From the NCBI GenBank assembly GCA_964250215.1, contig CAXUEX010000035.1, positions 1-21,582 on the forward strand: 21,582 nt of DNA, given 5' to 3'. How positions within the stretch are numbered: the first letter of the stretch is position 1; each line of letters begins with the position of its first letter. This document shows, piece by piece, positions 16,864 through 21,582 of this stretch. The stretch is from DAIDJM01 sp964250215 (lineage in GTDB: Bacteria > Pseudomonadota > Alphaproteobacteria > Acetobacterales > Acetobacteraceae). The notes beneath the pieces are model-generated. The model was given only the letters and a program-made list of their open reading frames with translations. It was not told where the DNA came from and searched no databases. The position numbers and the translations under genes are program-made.

Positions 16864-17434
16864 GCAGGGTTTTCGCCATGTCGGCAGGCGAGGCGGCTTC
16901 CGGCAGCACGGCGACGAAATGGCCGTCCGGACCCATCAGATACAGAATGGAGCTGTGGTCCATCGCATAGTCGCCGCCGCGCAGCGGGGTTTTCTGGGCA
17001 TAGACGCGGTATTCCTGTTCGGCTTGCGCAATGGCTTGCGGTTTGCCGGTGAGGCCGACGAATTCCGGGCCGAAGGCGCGCACGTAGTCGCCCATCACGG
17101 CAGGCGTGTCGCGCTCGGGATCGACGGTGATGAAGATGGGCACCAGGCGCGCGCGATCGGATGGCGGCAGTTTGTCGAACGCCGTGGCGATGTCGTTCAG
17201 CGTGGTGGGGCAGGCATCGGGGCAGTGCGTGTAGCCGAAATACACCAGCATGTAGCGGCCCCGGAAATCGCCGTCGGTGACTGGCTTGCCGGCGCCGTTC
17301 GTGAGCGCGAACGGGCCGCCGATTTCGGCCACGGCTTGCGTTTTGCGGCTGAGCCAGCTTCCGACGACGACGACGCCAGCGCCGATGGCCAGAACGATGG
17401 CGGTGCCGCTGGCCAGAACCTGCCAGCGCTTCAT
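16847..17434 (-). CDS. SCO1/SenC family copper-binding thioredoxin-fold protein
   Basis: This 195-residue protein is anchored by an N-terminal helix (residues 7-27) with a periplasmic thioredoxin-like domain. The copper site is complete: C71 and C75 in YTHCPDACPTT, and H160 in DYAMDHSS. LVPIFITVDPERDTP is typical of SCO. SCO proteins deliver copper to, or reduce, the CuA site of oxidase subunit II. Its ATG overlaps the stop of the PCu(A)C gene by 4 bp (ATGA), pairing the two known CuA-assembly factors. This fits the aa3 oxidase genes at 6423-10937. A long upstream extension of the frame to 17770 is just the shadow of the chaperone gene. Confidence 0.95.
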   Translation of the reverse strand: MKRWQVLASGTAIVLAIGAGVVVVGSWLSRKTQAVAEIGGPFALTNGAGKPVTDGDFRGRYMLVYFGYTHCPDACPTTLNDIATAFDKLPPSDRARLVPIFITVDPERDTPAVMGDYVRAFGPEFVGLTGKPQAIAQAEQEYRVYAQKTPLRGGDYAMDHSSILYLMGPDGHFVAVLPEAASPADMAKTLRDFGV

Positions 17435-17838
17435 GGTGGCGTGCTTCGCACGGGGGCGGCGATGGTGAGGTCGGCCGCATTCGCGAAATGCAGCGTGAGC
17501 TTCACCGTGTCGCCCGGCTTGAGCGGACGTTTCACATTCATCAGCATAATGTGCGTGCCGCGCGGCGCGAGCGATACGGGGCGGCCGGCCGGAAGCGGCA
17601 GGTTTTCCAGGTCCGTCATTCCGCTCATGCCGCCCTGGATGGTGGTGGCGTGCAGCATGGCCATGCCGGCTGCCGGCGTGCTGATCGAGAGCAGCGTGTC
17701 GTTCTGCGGGCTTGTGATCGTGAAATAGGCCGCGGTGCCATTCTGATGCGGCAGGCTGGCGCGCACCCATGCCTGCTGCACCTCCGGCGCGGCCGCCGCC
17801 AAAACGATCGTGGCGAAAGCCAGGGCGGTTCTTCGCAT
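17431..17838 (-). CDS. PCu(A)C family periplasmic copper chaperone
   Basis: This 135-residue protein has a signal peptide (MRRTALAFATIVLAAAA). It shows the exact family motif H-X10-M-X21-H-X-M: H63, M74, H96 and M98. These residues bind Cu(I) in the periplasm, and the family passes copper to SCO and to the CuA site of cytochrome oxidase. The ATG at 17838 is preferred because GGGAG lies 8 nt before it; a GTG at 17847 would touch that site. It begins 5 nt after the dioxygenase stop and overlaps SCO by 4 bp, so all three are probably on one transcript. The length is typical of the family. Confidence 0.94.
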   Translation of the reverse strand: MRRTALAFATIVLAAAAPEVQQAWVRASLPHQNGTAAYFTITSPQNDTLLSISTPAAGMAMLHATTIQGGMSGMTDLENLPLPAGRPVSLAPRGTHIMLMNVKRPLKPGDTVKLTLHFANAADLTIAAPVRSTPP

Positions 17839-17843
17839 CGGTC

Positions 17844-18566
17844 TCACTCCCGTCGGAAGGTTACAACCAGCACGTCGCGGCAGGCAGGCTGCTTCGGGTC
17901 GATCGGGGTGACTTGGGTGACGCCGTGATACACGCGGTCGTCATCCACCAGCGCCGATTCCAACGGTTCGGAGAGCGTGAAGCTGCCAAGTGGATTCTGC
18001 TGCAGATCCGCAATCGTAGTTTCGCCGCTGGCGACATTGCGGCGGCGCACCAGCAGCACCAGCACCCAATCCACGCCGTCGCGGTGCATGCCCTCGGGCG
18101 TCGGCTTGCCGGGTGTGCCGGGCTGGGCTTCGATGCGGAACTGGTGCAACTCCACATGCCACGCCGCAGGGCGGGTGGCCGGCGGCGTGCAGCCGGTGAA
18201 CAGCGAGTTGGTGGCGCTAAGTATCGCGAGCAGCGCGGGGTGCGCGGCCATGGGTTCTGTTACGGGCTCAAACCAGCGCGCGATGCCGCCGTTCAGCGCA
18301 TTGTAATCGCGGCTCTGGTAATGCGGCTGGTGCGCCTTGCGTTTCACGCCGGCGGCGCTGGCCGAGAACGCGGCGTAGCGGCGGCGGCGGTAGCTTCCGC
18401 CGTCGGCCATGTAGGTGTCGGGCCCCAGATCGTCCCAGCTTGCGGCGAAGCTCTCCCAATCGGCCAGGCCGTGCATTTCCAGCACCGCGCGCATTTCCGC
18501 GGCCGGCACGTGCGCGTAGCCCTGGCGCGACAACGCCAGCGACCAGGCTTCGGCAGCCGGCATCAT
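17844..18566 (-). CDS. 2OG-Fe dioxygenase family protein (PF10014-like)
   Basis: This 240-residue protein resembles the 2OG-Fe dioxygenase family that includes bacterial L-isoleucine and other free amino acid hydroxylases. Typical stretches are DGGSYRRRRYAAFSAS (about 55-70), HQPHYQSRDYNALNGGIARWF (split around 79-99), and EGMHRDGVDWVLVLLV (158-173). The probable iron triad is H161, D163 and H214 (RVYHGVTQV), with a closing RDVLVVTFRR whose arginine may bind 2-oxoglutarate. The real substrate cannot be told. The ATG overlaps the mscS stop by 4 bp (ATGA) and the gene ends 5 nt before the copper chaperone. No signal peptide is present, so it is cytoplasmic. Confidence 0.8.
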   Translation of the reverse strand: MMPAAEAWSLALSRQGYAHVPAAEMRAVLEMHGLADWESFAASWDDLGPDTYMADGGSYRRRRYAAFSASAAGVKRKAHQPHYQSRDYNALNGGIARWFEPVTEPMAAHPALLAILSATNSLFTGCTPPATRPAAWHVELHQFRIEAQPGTPGKPTPEGMHRDGVDWVLVLLVRRRNVASGETTIADLQQNPLGSFTLSEPLESALVDDDRVYHGVTQVTPIDPKQPACRDVLVVTFRRE

Positions 18567-20977
18567 GCGGTGTTCCCCAGCGCGGCCGGCGGCGGCGATT
18601 GCGTGAGCTGGTGCGGCGGCGGCGAACCTTCCTCCACCTGGGTCTCGGGCTGGGCCACGCGGCGCATCAGCACCGTGGAAGTGGGGGTGGCGATGCGGAT
18701 GCCGGCTTCCTTGAAGCGCATGGCCATGCGGCGGTTGAACTCGCGCTGCACGGCCCAGCGGCCGCCATCGGTGCAAACGATCTGGCCGACGATGGTGACG
18801 GTGCCCGCATCGACCTTGTCCACGCCCCAGAGCTGGAAATCGCTGCGCATCATGTCGCCGAAGCGTCGCTCCGATCGCATCTGCTTCGCAATATCGGCCA
18901 GCACATCGCTGACATGATCGCTGTCTTCCTCGATGGGAATGCTCACGCTTACCGCGGCGTTGCCGATGCCGCGGTTCACGTTGGTGACGGTGGATACCGA
19001 GCTGAACGGGATGATATGCACCGAGCCATCGCCGGCCCGCAGCCGCATGGTGCGGATGGACAGGTTCTCCACCGAGCCGGAGAGGCCGGCGACCGTCACC
19101 CAATCGCCCACCTGCATGGCGTTTTCGATCAGCAGGAAGATGCCGGTGATGAAATCCTGCACGAGCTTCTGCGAGCCGAAGCCGATGGCGACGCCCAGGA
19201 TGCCGGCACCGGCCAGCAGCGGCGCGATGTTCACGCCGATTTCGGAGAGCGCGGTGAGGCCGAACACCGCGAGCAGCGCGCTGAACAGCAGCGTGCGCAG
19301 GATCGGCAGCAGGGTGCGGAAGCGGGCGGCGCGGACCATCTGCGCTTCCCGAGTCATGCGCGCGAGTTGGCGGTCCATCGAGGCATTGGCGGCTTCCCAG
19401 ATGGCCAGCGCCACGAGGCCGGCGATCAGGATGGTGATGCCGGCGGTGACCAGCTTGCTGCCCAGTGCCGAGGCGCGGAACCACAACAGCGTGTTCACGC
19501 CCCAGACCTGCAACAGGCCGATGCCCGTGGCGATAACCAGCAGCGTGCTAACGGTGCCGCGCAGCAGCGGATAGTAGCGGTTGGCGCGCGCCTCCAGCCC
19601 CGGATAGCGGGCGGCGAGCGGCGGCGAGATGCGGAAGGCGCGATCGAGCGCGCCGAGCAGTACGATGCCGAGTAGCCGCGCCGCCACCAGAACGCCGGCC
19701 GTGACCAGAAACAGGTGCCAGAGCCGCGCATAGCCATGGTGCAACTGGCCCGCCCAGACGAGCCACAGGCCGAGGATGAAGAAGATCGCAACCAGGTGCC
19801 ACGCCGCAGCGAGCCGTCGGCGCACCAAGCCGCCGAAGCGCCGGTGTTCGGACCGGCCGCGTATCCAGCCGGCGACGCTGGCGCGGCATTGCAGCACGAT
19901 CACGACCAGGAACAGGTGGTCGATAAGGGCGACGGCTTTCAGCACGGCCTGGCCGGCGGCGGCCGGCAGGCCGAATTCCATGCCGATCGCCACGGCCATG
20001 TAGCCGGCGGCCGCGACCACGACGAGGCGGCGTATCCAGAGCACGGCGTATTCGGCGCCTTCGTCGGTGAGGTGCACCAGACGCAGGCTGGGCAGCCCCG
20101 GCGAGACGGCGCTGCGGGTGAGCGCGGTCGCGAGGCGGCAAGCGAGATAGCCGATGATCGCGAAGCGCAGGATGTCCTGCGCCGGCGGATCGGCGAACAG
20201 CGTGCCGGTATAGCCGAGGCCGAGGAAGGCGGCGATCGGCAGCAGCTCCAGGATCAGCCGCAGCATGGCCCAGGGCAGCCGGCGCAGGCTGCGCCAGGCT
20301 TTGGAGCGGCGGCTTCGGGGCGGTGGGTGCGGTGCGGGGTCGGGTTCGTCGAGCGCCCCCGCTTCAATGTCGTTTGCGTCGATGCCGTTCGGTTCGGTGC
20401 CGTTGCGTTGCGGCACGTCTTCGGCACCGTTGGGATGGAGCGATTCCGGCGCCTCCGCGCGGGCGGCCAGCGCGCGGATCGGGCGCTGCAGGGCGTAGGC
20501 CAGGGCGAAATCAGCGGCGATGGCGATGGCGAGCACGCCGCCGACGCGCCAGCCCGCATCGATCAGCCGCGCGCGGGCACCGGGATCGCTCGCGCTGTGC
20601 AGCGTGAAGCGCCAGACGGCGGGCAGCGCGCCGAGCAAGCGAGTGAAGGCGGCAACCTGGCCGGTGAGTTGGGAGAGCCAGCTCGTGCCTTCCTTCAGCA
20701 CTTCGGCGCCAACGCTGTCGGGCGTGAGCGATGCGGCGGCCTTCGGCTGCGTAGCGGCGTGCGCCTTCACCATGGTTTGCAGCGCAGCCGTGAAGGCGGC
20801 GCGGCGCACCGGATCGTTCAGGATGTTCAGCAGCGACTGCGCTTCGGCCGGACTGACGCCGGGCGCGGGCGCGGGCGCGGGTGCGGCGGCGCCCAGCAGA
20901 ATGAAGGCGGCGAGGGCGAGGCTGTGGAAAACCGCCGATCCGCGCTTAGCTCGGAAGCATGACAACGCTGCTCGCAA
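18563..20977 (-). CDS. Large MscS-family mechanosensitive ion channel
   Basis: This is an up to 804-residue membrane protein. It has a hydrophobic signal-like N-terminus (VFHSLALAAFILLGAAA), an Ala-Pro run, a periplasmic alpha-helical region (about 45-130), and about ten helices broken by an acidic, basic and proline-rich cytoplasmic loop (about 180-235). The C-terminal MscS domain lies at about 590-780. The pore-helix GAGILGVAIGFGSQKLVQDF precedes VGDWVTVAGLSGSVENLSIRT and IIPFSSV, both family hallmarks. Such channels release solutes on hypo-osmotic shock. The start is uncertain: the frame opens with TTG at 20977, which overlaps the divergent HIG1 gene by 19 bp; TTG at 20965 is an alternative and no ATG exists early on. 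It heads the six-gene operon. Confidence 0.88.
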   Translation of the reverse strand: MRAALSCFRAKRGSAVFHSLALAAFILLGAAAPAPAPAPGVSPAEAQSLLNILNDPVRRAAFTAALQTMVKAHAATQPKAAASLTPDSVGAEVLKEGTSWLSQLTGQVAAFTRLLGALPAVWRFTLHSASDPGARARLIDAGWRVGGVLAIAIAADFALAYALQRPIRALAARAEAPESLHPNGAEDVPQRNGTEPNGIDANDIEAGALDEPDPAPHPPPRSRRSKAWRSLRRLPWAMLRLILELLPIAAFLGLGYTGTLFADPPAQDILRFAIIGYLACRLATALTRSAVSPGLPSLRLVHLTDEGAEYAVLWIRRLVVVAAAGYMAVAIGMEFGLPAAAGQAVLKAVALIDHLFLVVIVLQCRASVAGWIRGRSEHRRFGGLVRRRLAAAWHLVAIFFILGLWLVWAGQLHHGYARLWHLFLVTAGVLVAARLLGIVLLGALDRAFRISPPLAARYPGLEARANRYYPLLRGTVSTLLVIATGIGLLQVWGVNTLLWFRASALGSKLVTAGITILIAGLVALAIWEAANASMDRQLARMTREAQMVRAARFRTLLPILRTLLFSALLAVFGLTALSEIGVNIAPLLAGAGILGVAIGFGSQKLVQDFITGIFLLIENAMQVGDWVTVAGLSGSVENLSIRTMRLRAGDGSVHIIPFSSVSTVTNVNRGIGNAAVSVSIPIEEDSDHVSDVLADIAKQMRSERRFGDMMRSDFQLWGVDKVDAGTVTIVGQIVCTDGGRWAVQREFNRRMAMRFKEAGIRIATPTSTVLMRRVAQPETQVEEGSPPPHQLTQSPPPAALGNTA

Positions 20978-21147
20978 TCCTTCTCTTCGTGGTGATGGCT
21001 GCCGTGCTCGGCATATTGGCGGCGGGGATGGTTGGGGTGGTGCGAGGGGGCGATCCGCGCCGCTCGAACGCGCTGATGCGCTGGCGCGTTCTACTTCAGG
21101 GCGTGGCGATCCTGCTGTTCGTGCTGCTGCTGATGTCGCGGCGGTAA
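20959..21147 (+). CDS. HIG1-domain 'twin transmembrane' protein
   Basis: This 62-residue protein has two hydrophobic helices (about 3-25 and 44-60) joined by a polar loop RGGDPRRSNALMRWRVLLQ. That two-helix arrangement with an RRSNxLMRWRVxLQ loop is the alphaproteobacterial form of the hypoxia-induced (HIG1) domain. In mitochondria, HIG1 proteins (Rcf1, HIGD1A) associate with cytochrome c oxidase; a similar role in bacteria is plausible but inferred. The ATG at 20959 gives the family-typical start MTTLLAILLF, with GGA a few bases upstream. It is head to head with, and overlaps, the possible start of the mechanosensitive channel gene. Confidence 0.8.
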   Translation: MTTLLAILLFVVMAAVLGILAAGMVGVVRGGDPRRSNALMRWRVLLQGVAILLFVLLLMSRR

Positions 21148-21163
21148 GATTGGTGGCTCGTCG

Positions 21164-21582
21164 CTAGTGGCTCGTTTTCAGGCGGGCTTTGCGGCGGCTT
21201 ATCTCGGCGGCGAGCATCTGGCCGACGGCGGGGTCGCGCCAGAACAGGACGATGGCGGCGACCAGCCCGGCGTTCATGGCGATGGAGCCGGCATAGAGAT
21301 GCGCCATGCCCCAGATCAGGCCAGGGCCGAGCGCCATGGCGGCGCAGGCGAGCGTGTAGGCCGCGAAGCGCGTTGCGGGAACTGGCGTGCCGAAGCGCCA
21401 GAGCGTGGCGGCGAGCGCGCCGGCGGTCATGAGACCCTTCAGCACGGCCATGCCGCGCAGCAGACGCGTGAGTTCGGGGCCGGCGCGGTGGATGGCGGCA
21501 GCCTGGGTGTGCGCACCGGTGATGAGGAAGCCGGCCATCAGCGCGGCAAGCGCGACGGCAGCGAGCGCGGCGCGGCGCGGGG
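21164..21582 (-). CDS. Multi-helix membrane protein, hypothetical, 5' end outside the window
   Basis: The frame is open from the window edge (21582) to a TGA-type stop at 21164, giving at least 138 residues. An ATG at 21538 falls inside a hydrophobic helix (AALAAVALAALMAGFLITG), so the true start is probably beyond the edge. At least four hydrophobic segments are visible: that helix, GMAVLKGLMTAGALAATLW, FAAYTLACAAMALGPGLIWGM and SIAMNAGLVAAIVLFW. A basic cytoplasmic tail EISRRKARLKTSH closes it. I do not recognise the family. It converges on the HIG1 gene with a 16-bp gap. Confidence 0.6.
   Translation of the reverse strand, partial: PRRAALAAVALAALMAGFLITGAHTQAAAIHRAGPELTRLLRGMAVLKGLMTAGALAATLWRFGTPVPATRFAAYTLACAAMALGPGLIWGMAHLYAGSIAMNAGLVAAIVLFWRDPAVGQMLAAEISRRKARLKTSH

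Noticed and set aside
15580..17052. 490-codon open frame on the plus strand opposite pabB
   Set aside because: The composition is that of an antisense shadow (Gly/Ala/Arg/Glu-rich) and pabB has all its catalytic motifs on the other strand.
18440..19675. 411-codon plus-strand frame opposite the MscS and dioxygenase genes
   Set aside because: Histidine, aspartate and glutamine-rich shadow translation with no recognisable domain; the MscS core motifs lie on the minus strand.
20861..20885. GGGCGC tandem repeat that could be a microsatellite
   Set aside because: It encodes the in-frame Ala-Pro run after the signal-like segment of the channel protein, a normal low-complexity linker.

Overview
The window is very GC-rich, tightly packed bacterial chromosome with many 4-bp gene overlaps and GTG starts. 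The cytochrome oxidase gene order with a CoxF-like small gene and a DUF983 gene, a Rhodobacter-type phospholipid N-methyltransferase and a HIG1-domain 'twin transmembrane' protein all point to an alphaproteobacterium. The overall flavour suggests Acetobacteraceae or a close relative, which is inference. I see no tRNA, rRNA, CRISPR array, insertion sequence, prophage or other mobile element. The gene content is essentially core metabolism.

Layout. (1) 1-1609: the 3' end of a class III aminotransferase (probably gabT) overlaps a DUF3297 gene on the + strand. Facing them on the - strand are a DUF6326-like membrane protein and a membrane-anchored protein with two related halves. (2) 1731-5013: an OPT-family transporter (-) with its own intrinsic terminator and a secreted NHL-type beta-propeller protein (+) diverge from a 227-bp gap. 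That gap holds a perfect CRP-type palindrome. (3) 5031-6326: a small one-helix membrane protein (-), then a cold-shock protein and a phosphatidylethanolamine N-methyltransferase-like gene (+). (4) 6423-11289: the aa3-type cytochrome c oxidase cluster coxB-ctaD-ctaB-coxF-like-(break)-coxC-DUF983. Between the coxF-like gene and coxC lies a 71-nt block of only G and C with 19-nt and 13-nt C runs, exactly where ctaG (cox11) is usually found. ctaG is absent from the window. (5) 11201-14590: a GT-C type membrane glycosyltransferase and a secreted glycoside-hydrolase-like protein, both (-). (6) 14741-20977: an apparent six-gene (-) operon, mscS-like channel, 2OG-Fe dioxygenase, PCu(A)C copper chaperone, SCO, pabB, pabC, in which every junction overlaps or is within 5 nt. 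(7) 20959-21582: a HIG1-domain protein (+) and the 3' part of a membrane protein (-) running off the window.

How it fits together. The two respiratory blocks are complementary. The cox cluster encodes oxidase subunits I-III and heme O synthase, while the periplasmic CuA-loading pair (PCu(A)C and SCO) sits about 6 kb away in an operon that also makes p-aminobenzoate for folate. No striking new defence or mobile system is visible. The points most worth a second look are the GC-only block with missing ctaG, the CRP-like site, the copper/folate/mechanosensitive operon with its unassigned dioxygenase, and a hairpin that would cover the ribosome binding site of the methyltransferase gene directly after the cold-shock gene.
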